Shown here: in pieces, positions 13,001 through 15,843 of the stretch
Layout of the letters: the number at the start of each line of letters is the position of its first letter
Numbering within the stretch: the stretch's first letter is position 1
NCBI GenBank assembly: GCA_947278105.1
Contig: CAMYOR010000008.1
Coordinates: 1-15,843 of the forward strand
Direction of reading: 5' to 3'
Length of the DNA: 15,843 nt
DNA from: an uncultured Tissierellia bacterium
Lineage (GTDB): Bacteria; Bacillota; Clostridia; Tissierellales; Peptoniphilaceae
Notes under the pieces: generated by a model
Databases searched by the model: none
The model's input: only the letters and a program-made list of their open reading frames with translations
Told to the model about the DNA's origin: nothing
Translations under genes and position numbers: made by a program

Positions 13001-15843
13001 AATAAAAAGGCGCTCGGCTATACCGCTCTCTACCTCCAGGCCCCCTACGCCATCCGAGACCAGTGTTCGGTGGAAATTTACCAGTGGAAGGAAGGACTGA
13101 AAAATCCTGATGGAACCTATCCGCGGGATCCCAGCGTCACCCTAGTTCCGGCGGATCTGGACGATTTGGTGGATAAGACGACCTACGAGAAAGAGATTGC
13201 CATTGCCTTCTGGAAGGAAAATCAGAACCTGGTCAATGAAACAGGATATATTATCCGCTTCTCCCGGCCCTATGATCCCGAGCAGGATTCCGAAGCCCGC
13301 TTGGGGGCGACCCTGTATACCTATCATACGAATCATTGGGATGTGGCCCAGGTGACCGATGCCGTGCCGCTGGAAGGGGTGAACCTAAGCCAGACGGGCG
13401 AGGTCAACCAGATCGTCAATAACTCCATCCTCAAATTCAAAAAAATAAACGGAGGCTCGAGCACATCGCCCGACAGCGGCCAGCCTCTGGAAGGGGCGGT
13501 CTTTACCCTTTCCCGCTGGAGCCCAGATCCTAATACCGGGCAGGTGGGCTGGGTCTTGGTTAAGGATTATCCGGATCATCCCAACGGAGAATTTATCACC
13601 GCCGCAGACGGGTCGGTCATCCTGGAGAGGCTTTCACCCGGAAAGTATCAGTTGAAGGAGACCAAGGCTCCGGCCGGCTACCAGGACGCCAGCCTTGTTC
13701 ACCGAGAGTTTGAAGTGGGCGAAAACGGACGCTTTACCCTCACCCCGCCGACCGGGGGAAATGACTTTGACATTTTAAAGAACCTGCCCAAGGGCAGAGA
13801 GACCCTAAAGCTTAAAAAGTTCAAGGCCGACACATCCCCCCCTGCCCCCCTTGATGGGGCCGAATTTAAGCTCTTTACCCTCTTCGGGGAATCGGATCCC
13901 AAGATTACCGGCGGTACCGTGGCTCAGCCGGATGAAAAGGGCGTGATCACCTTTGGGGATCTGCCGCCCGGGACCTACTTCCTCAAGGAAGTCAAAGCTC
14001 CCGATGGCTTTGTCCTGGATTCCAAAGTCTACCGGGTGAACATCGGCATTCACAATGACACCTACAAGGCCCCCCGCAACAGTCAGGGCAAGATCATCAC
14101 CACAGGCCCGGACGTGGGAGAGAAGATCGAACTGACCGGCTTTACGGCAAAGACCTCGGAGGGCAAAACGGATGTCCTCTATCCCAACCGGGGAGAAAGT
14201 CTCCTGGTCCAGCTGGAGATGAAGGTCAAGGACGCCAAAAATCTCAAAGAGGGCGATACCTTTGTCGTTAAGCTCTCCGATAACGTCAATACCTACGGGC
14301 TGGGAGACGGCCTTGATGACAACTTCAACATCTACGCCAACGGCGGCCTGGTGGCGGAGGGCATTTATAACCGGGTCACCAATGAGATCACCTATGTCTT
14401 CACAAAATATGTGGAAGATTACCAGCTCGTTTTCTTAAAGCCGGTGATCCAGCTCTATCCCGAGCCTACCAAAGTCACCCAGGATCAGACCATGACCTAC
14501 AGCCTCTCCATAAAGGCAAACAATCCCCAGGGATACAGCTCGAAAAAAGAGGGGTCCATTGATGTCAATTACTCCTTCGATGGAGGCTACTATTATGCGG
14601 TTATGCCGCCCGGCCTCAGCCTGGCAAGTCTGATCACCGAATCTCACCGGAACGTGGATGAGAACGGAAACGTCGTTGTTGCGGGCAACGAAGGCTCCTT
14701 TACCTGGATCGGCTACCTGAACCAGAGCAAGAGCAAACTTGCAAACACCCATTTCACCTTCTCTACCAACACCGGCTATAAGTATCAGGATATGGTCGTG
14801 GAGGTATATCCGGTCCCGGATAATATGGTCCTGCCCACCTCCTTCGGCGTGGATGTAAACCAGCTTGAGCCGGCGGTCAGTCTCACTGGAACCCCGGCTT
14901 CGATTTCCCGGGATGGAGGGATCTGGATCCAGCTCAATGATCTCCTCAAGGACGGCAAACGCTATGTGGTAAAGATCACCGGCAAGCTGGGCAGTGAACA
15001 CCTAAAAGACGCACTCAGAACCGAGGCCAAGCTCTACTACTACGGACAAAATAACCAGGGAGAATGGGTTTACAGCACCCCGGTTAACTTCAATAATTAC
15101 GTCCAGCATTACGTCAACTCCGGGGAGGGAGAAGGGTTCGTGTCCTTTGAGGCCTATAACTCCCCCTCGATCGTCGAGCTGACCAAGGTCGGCGCGGATG
15201 GCCAAGCCATTATCGAGGGAGCAGAGGTTCCGGAAGCCGATAGGGCAAGGTTTGAGCTTCAAAAACAAAAGGCCAATGGAACCTGGGGTACGTATCCAGT
15301 CGGCGATCCGCCATATACGATAGGTCTTAACAGCGAGGGCAAGATCGTCTACCAGGGTCTGCCAGCTGGAAATTATCGGGTCCTGGAAGTGCAAAGCCCG
15401 AAAGGCTACTTCCAGCCGGATCCGACAAAGCCGGTGGCCTCCTTTACCATTGAGGAGGGCACAGGGGCGCTGAGTGATCTTCTTCCCGCCTCCGGCCAGA
15501 TCTCCAATAATCCGAGAAAGATCAGCTTTACCAAATCCCTGGTCTTCCCGTCCGGGGCCCCCAAAAAGGCGGGAGAAAACCAGCAGGCCATCTTTAGCCT
15601 CTATAAGTACACCGGTCAAGAGCCCAATCCCTTTGCCACACAGGGGACGGCCTTCGATAAGAATGGCTACACCCGGGTGCCGAATCCGGATACGGCGAGT
15701 GAAAGCGGAATTAAGCAGGGCGCCTTCCTCACGGACAGGGATGGCAAAGTTACCTTGACAAATCTTGAGAATAATGCCTACTATGGGCTTATCGAAGATC
15801 AGGCGCCTCCGGGCTTTAACCTCCTGGATAAGTGCATTATCCG
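950..15843 (+). CDS. Giant multidomain Cna_B/SpaA-vWFA surface adhesin (3' end outside window)
   Basis: One frame stays open for 4,964 complete codons to the window edge, so the protein exceeds roughly 500 kDa. It starts with a Sec signal peptide and so is exported. Most of the rest is a string of at least 21 prealbumin-like Cna_B/SpaA domains, recognised by the recurring Y-x-[LIV]-x-E-x-x-AP-x-GY box and an upstream K-x-[DW]. Between them lie a complete vWFA domain, a degenerate vWFA domain and MSCRAMM-like beta modules. In related Gram-positive proteins Cna_B/SpaA domains form Lys-Asn isopeptide bonds that stiffen pili and adhesin stalks, while vWFA and MSCRAMM modules bind host or partner ligands. 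A C-terminal LPXTG-type signal would be expected but is not in the window. I see no frameshift or internal stop. No other gene is visible, so operon and sortase context are unknown. Family class is confident; ligand and exact gene identity are not known. Confidence 0.93.
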   Translation, partial: MKHFKRILSTVLALILLLGTYTPAYAQGASGLDALKGLSFDTAALSETPRLDLSSLDKLLKKGGSLPDLKSSGQEKELVSKASKLMEDGLKKFKDFKDSQSSEDPGSARPTPPPGENQEKDANKDLQALGLDLSFLKDLDLKKLEDWKIPDLKSLDPLAGKDSPKKDGSSEKTDNKDQANKDAQKADPAGAKKGALSKEAKEALDQGAKEFAEPVLKDGQAGKVYTLGLDGKTLETQMEYELSRDDDGKPTSITWVYKLYTKEQKPDIYNTFITYPDDGLDKPLLLTEESTKEEKANQKALADAREAFRNFDLNQQYLTDYEESLLLTYDLEHLVPTDQGYYYSKVVTPIHTQKDENDNGGWTLDVQTRLGAASAIQRFRINKEGNLVWPKDGADPKDFAPQMTSKVTDLSRRATVTYANTGNKETTYTPQLDLLSPDKLSQARIEVYDLVQVDQALTRKIGELGKMDLAKLGFNEKDLDGVDLSRLDPSAWGGALKDWSVKDLTRVGIIKDAKDLEAYEKDQDPKKDLLDAQKAVEDLLGPAKIKGAELFNKTASLLFNDNINGYAFRPIAQGRVGEIDPKKPLKLAPGQVAIVSLVELNKEGLEEKKKDLEEKAAEAKAKAEAEAKAKKEAAEKAAAKAKAKAEADAKAKKEAAEKAAAEAKAKAEAEAKAVKEKAEKAAADAKAAAAKKAAEAKAAAEALAGKSPEEAKEILRQQAKDQADKLKEQTDKLKDQADKLKDQAKKAGQDLQALDPAAMEKAKELLGSRVGTRKVTAEEIINKVKSAAEARPLPNAEKVKEILQNSPAQAGTPQGIDQGTGQKDKLDQLMKEDLQGLARQYTPMRGPGTKTLYITLTDKDTGQPIEGGVFTFFQPGGSSEKLTTNSQGQATKTDLSAGTYFVQQIFAPDGYKPVTSIKQVTIQETESEFHLDYQNVKISSGPSGPTTGTCTLTVNVVEDNNEGVKIAGAIIEITRQDGTIAPINLTTDAQGQVQAQLEPGEYSVRQISSDQDHLPYLMPQALKIETQPTHTLTFTNVKRTDAVHIYNSNGGGLVPLKLLVYDKSDHSKRIPNAIFRVTGEGQDITVTTGDDGIAVINGLKDGTYTISQIAAPEDYVPYPDPMTITKSFFYEPYMVEIENAYAPEGPNGAAIHVVDMTQENGVARNQPVKNATVQIIDKSSGKVVSTQTTGEDGVIYFKGLDPNVGTYEFKLIHAPRKYGDPKTYQVPDLNGSDLGPAKTPWRTFELFEATPVPVEITVFEKGDDTVKLEGATFDLISASDGSVQHLGPTPPDGKITVNVPKGDYKLVQTGTKEGYLPMPGEYGFRAAEIHDANSGALLPNQVPVPNALEHPETKMVTVTVNKFWQTQPTEPVTARVKVVNLNTNQTAVDDQGHDAVAEISSAQQLSQVTFTLPKYDAQNKKIPYHVAEEPLEGFYSSCFQDGMTFSLTNYPEASGETNDGTVIGRKNWQNDTEADRPDSVTVQLLKNGEPLTPDQTQTVGKNDAWTYEFTGLPAVDSQTHRVNVYSVREVNPPKGYNAVASPVGYDLINIKEGAPTGSFTLKKLDPENQPLPGASFQIRRIKAHWDPDVLPNGAWVAENPRVVEFTKTLEVKNADGTLLFDDLQDGLYELEEVKAPVKEEKDGSGNTIGLIPYNRDPQIHQVQVYHGFLTIDGTSYHSTADKGSFPSPYTEEINQEKARNPQPFKMEIPEGYISKRISALENDKTNKYQMELTVEGKSEYNEGKAVDVVLVVDHSGSIRRNNHQQDVRSQVNTLVQKLVGQPNIRLGYVEYSGFSFNYGANNPKRPGRYGGADETNPKLVLPQELTPPFRKYPIKAGTSSILSSIPLSRPADITTHTNYWNGSGFNTDHFSNGTFTQEGLLEAKKILDAGRADAEKKIILITDGGPTLSFMAKSKAQKIPGMKFPNPGMGYHCSSTDLYNTYATDFYDGTGGSEMIVVGDGIYYRFMDGYNSNGKTLTYNEYYVPQTGSGREKIVDNAYATMSYVYKLNQEGCEVFTLAYDLENPKNYGWFDGLERKILPNLASPGRYKESQSAADLANDFGDLFHINENYATKSIQNGVVEDPMGENIDLDLGPNGIFNANDYELTASKDGLLNGVEVTYDPAARKIRLTGLNLKSGEWVRLNYKFSLNDAAPNDTFYRTNGRTTLQPKGYEPVKRDFPIPAVRKYNASFSVMDQSPYPFILQKIDAELDDGGNPIPLAGAHFELEKEGANGEYAPVDGMGDLISQDRGLIQLSGLGLGNYRLKETQAPAGYELPDPPRYFEFEIVQNQYHEYVLKPRTGSNQIVNDKDYPKGKFELKKVKEDNALLADAEFTLYRMENGQKVPVQVKVTDGVSNLVFDKLRPGTYRLEETKAPGNYTKITGYWEIVVDYQGFTRVTPHLSPSQGGRRQSRSAQSPPAPKKTQTGQPSLALTKPDDPARTFRKVGGTRADQVLGKDPAPRADSSAAADEAAKAGSAAMASGRLAAMGKSPSPPLRSVEHEGQWVQRPSYSLISTAYEQDPAQKIYRVTCTLTSKEHSIRPRTDFIFVVERTEYANRTNTGQNVFTPLINDFVQKLKDVGQVGKVGLTQYGEYSMGKVVQAETPIASMGPANFPNVAERDLTTYTVKWLRNNFAPDNDNGKKVNRCMNWGLSYAKDIMDTNVPGGTHVVICAPYDAWSYPDLAGDQANLIRQKGGTVYAYTGIYEGRTYDAYFHTLGGRHIIQDPATQLFYYSYKDGLPHTLTNYLQGDPTSQSPYKAEKPMGTPKVSDFWNAVYSDSDFETSVNNAPLEVIVPKEFEVTQWPAGFTKDSLPDGTTKLTGSMTVNANQSGDFIYDVKLKDTTPDPLHGSPVWSSFNLQGAGNDQPVPASDAPTIQEDMMSLTVKTQMWDGEETFSPNTDVTVPSVQLWRRLGNGALEPYGSSFSLGPGEEHSVQDLPRTGQDAQGQTQAYSYTVKGTVVNYNVTTASSEGTGLLTGNGTLTLLLQKKGINYQVRKIWGKTPNLPASLTVRLLRKIKDSSDDPAPTGAVLTLTAQDNWTGYFADLPEEDTSGNPYEYTVTEDPPQPDDVYYPPQYIPDPDHRGMTIKSGEVPLVTAHNTEPFILFNKQDGLSQPLTGGKFALYKVEGASEFFVKEIPASDGQLLFNHLVPGAPGSGANPETPTVYKVYETEAPAGFVAPGYGPGKEVASFKIHADGSVFDVEPKGRIIFNKHVPVHVYLKKVDKADKTNIIPLPGAVFDLYQRRILTLLENLSPDASGTVNLGKWNAAPLTYKGKYNLRDTNGTLVSTFTSKDNGSGGVELSTVDGSLLPIREDPDGIKVLNLPSAGQPYRLEVETEVKVQTGLVSASPDGRLDLGELTPGTYFLDETQPPAGYNKPQTRTVVLVKPDGKVQVDGVDTPATLEQPYELANYKVKTGMVGALKVSRKEDGSGQTTSVDAVSGATYAVWTSTQDYEATGTNLGEVHDPSKWTPITDPHRFVPFEKNNDPNTPESVFYKRYGFLTNMVDKEKDAAGTPRQVYYRIMEGRAPMGYNGKLNASFVVKMTDYGKPNLEPEWIRVYGENGAFIDTIYEHGHDFKDPGSPYYGKYLKYDSNGNIIIPDGSILGLTADLDAKPEADGAVLIPSLLVDNQPNELRLIKYDKKKAGTDPNVIPADARLAGAKFAVYYRDELAGIPFTKTVTNASGQTTTEIIKLSPIVKNPENPDAWLAPSYGTDMTAAVQPGQSLEEIQYIAKANASGEVVFKQLPQRYIKYKTVPHTKDWPNVLPDYKLESGPDPDNTRPHYYIVELEAPAGYQKIKEPIGPFLATETGFVQANPPEGQTAQAQNGQIIQAPRNYGTSGNSAYSYALANNKYTVRFKKVFRDYKENYDTYPMPGILFALYKKDANGVYKPVTFDGDTPIYHDLPAGTELTEANAGTYALTDRSDSEGDLDFQIPVAGDYAIKEVNPPDHYLKSEFAWKFTVNEKGEAIGTPQGLVKLPGNVEVQADSSWSDGPNMAGGISSIDYDAKRVTSYLYINPNKKALGYTALYLQAPYAIRDQCSVEIYQWKEGLKNPDGTYPRDPSVTLVPADLDDLVDKTTYEKEIAIAFWKENQNLVNETGYIIRFSRPYDPEQDSEARLGATLYTYHTNHWDVAQVTDAVPLEGVNLSQTGEVNQIVNNSILKFKKINGGSSTSPDSGQPLEGAVFTLSRWSPDPNTGQVGWVLVKDYPDHPNGEFITAADGSVILERLSPGKYQLKETKAPAGYQDASLVHREFEVGENGRFTLTPPTGGNDFDILKNLPKGRETLKLKKFKADTSPPAPLDGAEFKLFTLFGESDPKITGGTVAQPDEKGVITFGDLPPGTYFLKEVKAPDGFVLDSKVYRVNIGIHNDTYKAPRNSQGKIITTGPDVGEKIELTGFTAKTSEGKTDVLYPNRGESLLVQLEMKVKDAKNLKEGDTFVVKLSDNVNTYGLGDGLDDNFNIYANGGLVAEGIYNRVTNEITYVFTKYVEDYQLVFLKPVIQLYPEPTKVTQDQTMTYSLSIKANNPQGYSSKKEGSIDVNYSFDGGYYYAVMPPGLSLASLITESHRNVDENGNVVVAGNEGSFTWIGYLNQSKSKLANTHFTFSTNTGYKYQDMVVEVYPVPDNMVLPTSFGVDVNQLEPAVSLTGTPASISRDGGIWIQLNDLLKDGKRYVVKITGKLGSEHLKDALRTEAKLYYYGQNNQGEWVYSTPVNFNNYVQHYVNSGEGEGFVSFEAYNSPSIVELTKVGADGQAIIEGAEVPEADRARFELQKQKANGTWGTYPVGDPPYTIGLNSEGKIVYQGLPAGNYRVLEVQSPKGYFQPDPTKPVASFTIEEGTGALSDLLPASGQISNNPRKISFTKSLVFPSGAPKKAGENQQAIFSLYKYTGQEPNPFATQGTAFDKNGYTRVPNPDTASESGIKQGAFLTDRDGKVTLTNLENNAYYGLIEDQAPPGFNLLDKCII
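1028..2746 (+). other. N-terminal region of the adhesin, no recognised family
   Basis: Residues 27-599. The first 190 residues are Lys/Asp/Leu-rich with regularly spaced Leu and a short PTPPPGE linker, and are probably partly helical or disordered. From about residue 220 the sequence looks beta-rich with many Tyr/Trp (ITWVYKLY, GYYYSKVV, GGWTLDVQ), as in ligand-binding domains of surface proteins. A motif L-[EK]-D-W-x-[IV]-x-D-L occurs twice, at residues 144 and 496, each next to an LDP tripeptide. I recognise no named domain. It occupies the position of the exposed tip in a protein anchored at its C-terminus, so a binding role is plausible but only inferred. Confidence 0.5.
2747..3259 (+). 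other. Ala/Lys/Glu coiled-coil stalk with 66-bp repeats
   Basis: About residues 600-770 are nearly all Ala, Lys, Glu, Asp, Gln and Leu, the composition of a long helix. Three consecutive 22-residue units beginning KAKAEA[ED]AKA start at 2807, 2873 and 2939, exactly 66 bp apart, followed by a decayed fourth from 3005. Near 3110-3180 the heptad [DE]Q[AT]DKLK repeats. This would be a rigid helical spacer between the N-terminal region and the prealbumin domains. Repeat number could vary between strains in whole codons. Confidence 0.8.
3482..5005 (+). other. Five prealbumin-like domains lacking isopeptide residues
   Basis: Five short SpaA-like domains cover residues 845 to about 1352. They keep the fold signature: a strand before a D/E, the [LI]-x-[GN]-[AG] stretch, D-G-x-[AIV] or an equivalent, and a Y-x-[IVLF] strand with AP-x-x-Y or similar. 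The reactive Lys position is hydrophobic in all five: L856, V956 (or V957), V1060, V1153, V1258. The catalytic Glu is Gln in four (Q904, Q1006, Q1108, Q1308) and Leu in one (L1211). A terminal-strand Asn is still visible in four. The spacing between the two sites is uniform, 48-58 residues. They probably fold without the covalent cross-link. Confidence 0.7.
5021..5970 (+). other. Two Cna_B domains and one SpaA domain, bond-competent
   Basis: Cna_B domain 1 has K1362 (NKFW) and E1428 (YHVAEE). Cna_B domain 2 has K1466 (RKNW) and E1529 (YSVREVNPPKGY). The SpaA domain has K1563 (LKKLD) and E1632 (YELEEVKAP). Asn residues in the last strands (SLTNYP, DLINIK) complete the expected Lys-Glu-Asn sets of the two Cna_B domains. 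Known Cna_B/SpaA domains with these residues form spontaneous intramolecular isopeptide bonds. This trio links the degenerate segment to the first vWFA domain. Confidence 0.75.
6140..7145 (+). other. vWFA domain with intact MIDAS
   Basis: About residues 1731-2065. The strand AVDVVLVVD leads into D1753-H-S1755-G-S1757, the metal-binding DxSxS. The MIDAS is completed by T1838 (GTSS) and D1903 (IITDGG-type loop, ILITDGG). All five metal ligands of the vWFA family are present, so divalent-cation-dependent ligand binding is likely, as for the pilus-tip adhesin class that includes RrgA. After the TDG loop comes a long insert rich in Tyr and Gly, bounded by C1933 and C2013, which could form an arm over the binding face. 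The preceding IPEGYISKRIS and LTVEG sequence is the usual entry to this domain in Gram-positive adhesins. Confidence 0.88.
7146..7520 (+). other. Beta region following the first vWFA domain
   Basis: About residues 2067-2190. The sequence begins with ATKSIQNGVVEDPMGE and continues as alternating hydrophobic strands (VEVTYDP, KIRLTGLNL, WVRLNYKFSL). A segment of this kind, starting with a V-x-DPMG-like motif, commonly follows the vWFA domain in Gram-positive Cna_B/SpaA adhesins and is thought to be a packing or scaffold domain. No catalytic motif is visible. Confidence 0.55.
7544..8150 (+). other. Two SpaA domains, bond-competent
   Basis: The first has K2205 (LQKID), PLAGAHFEL, E2266 (YRLKETQAPAGY) and an Asn in the QIVND end strand. 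The second has K2320 (LKKVK), ADAEFTLYR and E2371 (YRLEETKAPGNY); I could not place its terminal Asn with confidence. They are very close to the SpaA consensus and likely form the stalk after the first vWFA head. Confidence 0.8.
8162..8500 (+). other. Ala/Pro/Ser-rich disordered linker
   Basis: About residues 2405-2517 are rich in Ala, Pro, Ser, Gly, Arg and Lys (QSPPAPKK, ADSSAAADEAAKAG, KSPSPPLR), with little hydrophobic patterning. It is the only long break of this sort after the coiled coil. It separates two halves that have a similar order (vWFA, beta region, Cna_B/SpaA string), as if two adhesin units had been joined. Confidence 0.6.
8501..9335 (+). other. Second vWFA-like domain with lost MIDAS
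   Basis: About residues 2518-2795. The first strand TDFIFVVE aligns with VDVVLVVD of the first vWFA domain, but the metal motif DxSxS is here E2550-R-T2552-E-Y2554. At the second metal loop, the strand HVVIC runs into A-P-Y instead of TDG. The rest keeps the alternating helix/strand pattern (FVQKLKDVGQVGKVGLTQYGEY, NLIRQKGGTVYAYTGIY). Three cysteines fall in it: C2530, C2646 and C2671. It probably keeps the fold without metal binding. It could instead be a different Rossmann-like domain, but position and strand pattern favour vWFA. Confidence 0.65.
9584..9905 (+). other. Cna_B-like domain lacking Lys and Glu
   Basis: The sequence LTVKTQMWDGEE, then VPSVQLWRR, then DLP, then YSYTVKG and VVNYN follows the Cna_B order. 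The Lys two residues before the Trp is Q2886 and the Glu box reads Y-T-V-K-G2956. Both cross-linking residues are therefore missing, directly after the degenerate vWFA-like domain and an Ig-like stretch (9340-9560) I cannot name. Confidence 0.5.
9908..12880 (+). other. One Cna_B and five SpaA domains, bond-competent
   Basis: Lys/Glu pairs in order: K2995/E3060 (Cna_B, VRKIW and YTVTE); K3106/E3168; K3220/E3366; K3425/E3523; K3637/E3786; K3858/E3943 (all SpaA-like). Terminal Asn is visible in several (IIFNKH, ELANYK, LLVDNQ, ALANNK). The third and fifth pairs are 146 and 149 residues apart, far more than the 51-72 seen in most others, so both domains carry insertions of about 80 residues. The fourth and sixth are moderately long (98 and 85). 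This is the main cross-linked stalk in the second half of the window. Confidence 0.7.
12890..13425 (+). other. MSCRAMM N3-like beta domain
   Basis: About residues 3981-4159. SYLYINPNKKAL, then a YLQAP strand, C-SVEIYQW, NPDGTYP, a DDL loop, IAFWKEN, YIIRFSRPYD and LGATLYTY follow the strand order of N3 subdomains of fibrinogen- and collagen-binding adhesins (a Y-[IV]-NP opening, a V-x-[IV]-Y strand and a Y-[VI]-I-[RK] strand). No N2 partner lies directly before it. A ligand-binding or spacer role is inferred. Confidence 0.4.
13431..14075 (+). other. Two SpaA domains, bond-competent
   Basis: The first has K4165 (FKKIN), PLEGAVFTL, E4237 (YQLKETKAPAGY) and an Asn in DILKN. The second has K4290 (LKKFK), PLDGAEFKL and E4347 (YFLKEVKAPDGF). 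They match the SpaA consensus closely and separate the N3-like domain from the MSCRAMM-like module. Confidence 0.8.
14105..15165 (+). other. MSCRAMM N2/N3-like ligand-binding module
   Basis: About residues 4386-4739. The first part has GDTFVVKLSDNV, then AEGIYNRVTNEI followed by T4481-YVFTKYVED. This reproduces the TYTFTDYVD signature of N2 domains in staphylococcal ClfA/Sdr-type adhesins, usually preceded by a GxYN/D-x-x-T-x-x-[IL] turn. The second part has strands with PGLSLASL, GNEGSFTWIGYLN, FTFSTNTGY and a long KITGKL/AKLYYY sheet that could be N3. In MSCRAMMs this pair binds peptide ligands by dock-lock-latch. The module sits between SpaA stalk domains rather than at the N-terminus. Confidence 0.6.
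15170..15843 (+). other. Two SpaA domains, last one cut by the window edge
   Basis: The first has K4746 (LTKVG), E4813 (YRVLEVQSPKGY) and Asn in the ISNN end strand. The second has K4862 (FTKSL) and E4949 (YGLIEDQAPPGF) and runs off the window three codons after C4962-containing DKC. Both have the residues needed for an isopeptide bond, as far as can be seen. Confidence 0.75.

Overview
The window holds one very large, 3'-truncated gene on the + strand and a 949-base non-coding leader in front of it. The gene starts at ATG 950, after a promoter-like element and a good Shine-Dalgarno sequence. It stays open in one frame to the last base of the window: 4,964 complete codons, stop codon outside. 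By eye it encodes a secreted, modular Gram-positive surface adhesin of the Cna_B/SpaA prealbumin-fold, vWFA and MSCRAMM type. The missing C-terminus would be expected to carry a sortase signal. Host: Bacillota-like (signal peptide, ribosome binding site and domain families all fit), with rather GC-rich coding sequence and codon choice (GCC, CTG, GAC, CGG). A Tissierellia/Peptoniphilaceae-type anaerobe is possible but is only a guess.

Leader (1-949): no credible gene. It contains several GC-rich perfect hairpins (97-134, 200-215, 328-348, 361-375, 814-834), an AT-rich island at about 395-500 with a ten-T tract, and a 12-unit tandem array of 11/12-bp GC-rich units (670-804). The array ends 50 bp before a TTGTCC-17-TACAAT promoter candidate (854-882).

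Protein, N to C: signal peptide (1-26); an unrecognised N-terminal region (27-~600); an Ala/Lys/Glu coiled coil with three exact-length 22-residue repeats; five short prealbumin-like domains that lack both the Lys and the Glu needed for an isopeptide bond; three bond-competent Cna_B/SpaA domains; a vWFA domain with an intact MIDAS; a beta region; two SpaA domains; a disordered linker; a second vWFA-like domain whose MIDAS has been lost; a Cna_B domain that also lacks Lys and Glu; six competent Cna_B/SpaA domains, two with large insertions; an N3-like adhesin domain; two SpaA domains; an MSCRAMM N2/N3-like module with a TYVFTKYVED motif; and two more SpaA domains, the last cut by the window edge.

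Reading: a fibre of well over 500 kDa in which cross-linkable prealbumin domains act as a stiff stalk carrying at least three candidate ligand-binding heads. The most interesting observations are the clean split between Lys+Glu domains (15) and domains lacking both residues (6), the intact/dead pair of vWFA domains, and the repeat array next to the promoter. All domain calls come from reading the translation by eye and need profile searches or structure prediction to confirm.
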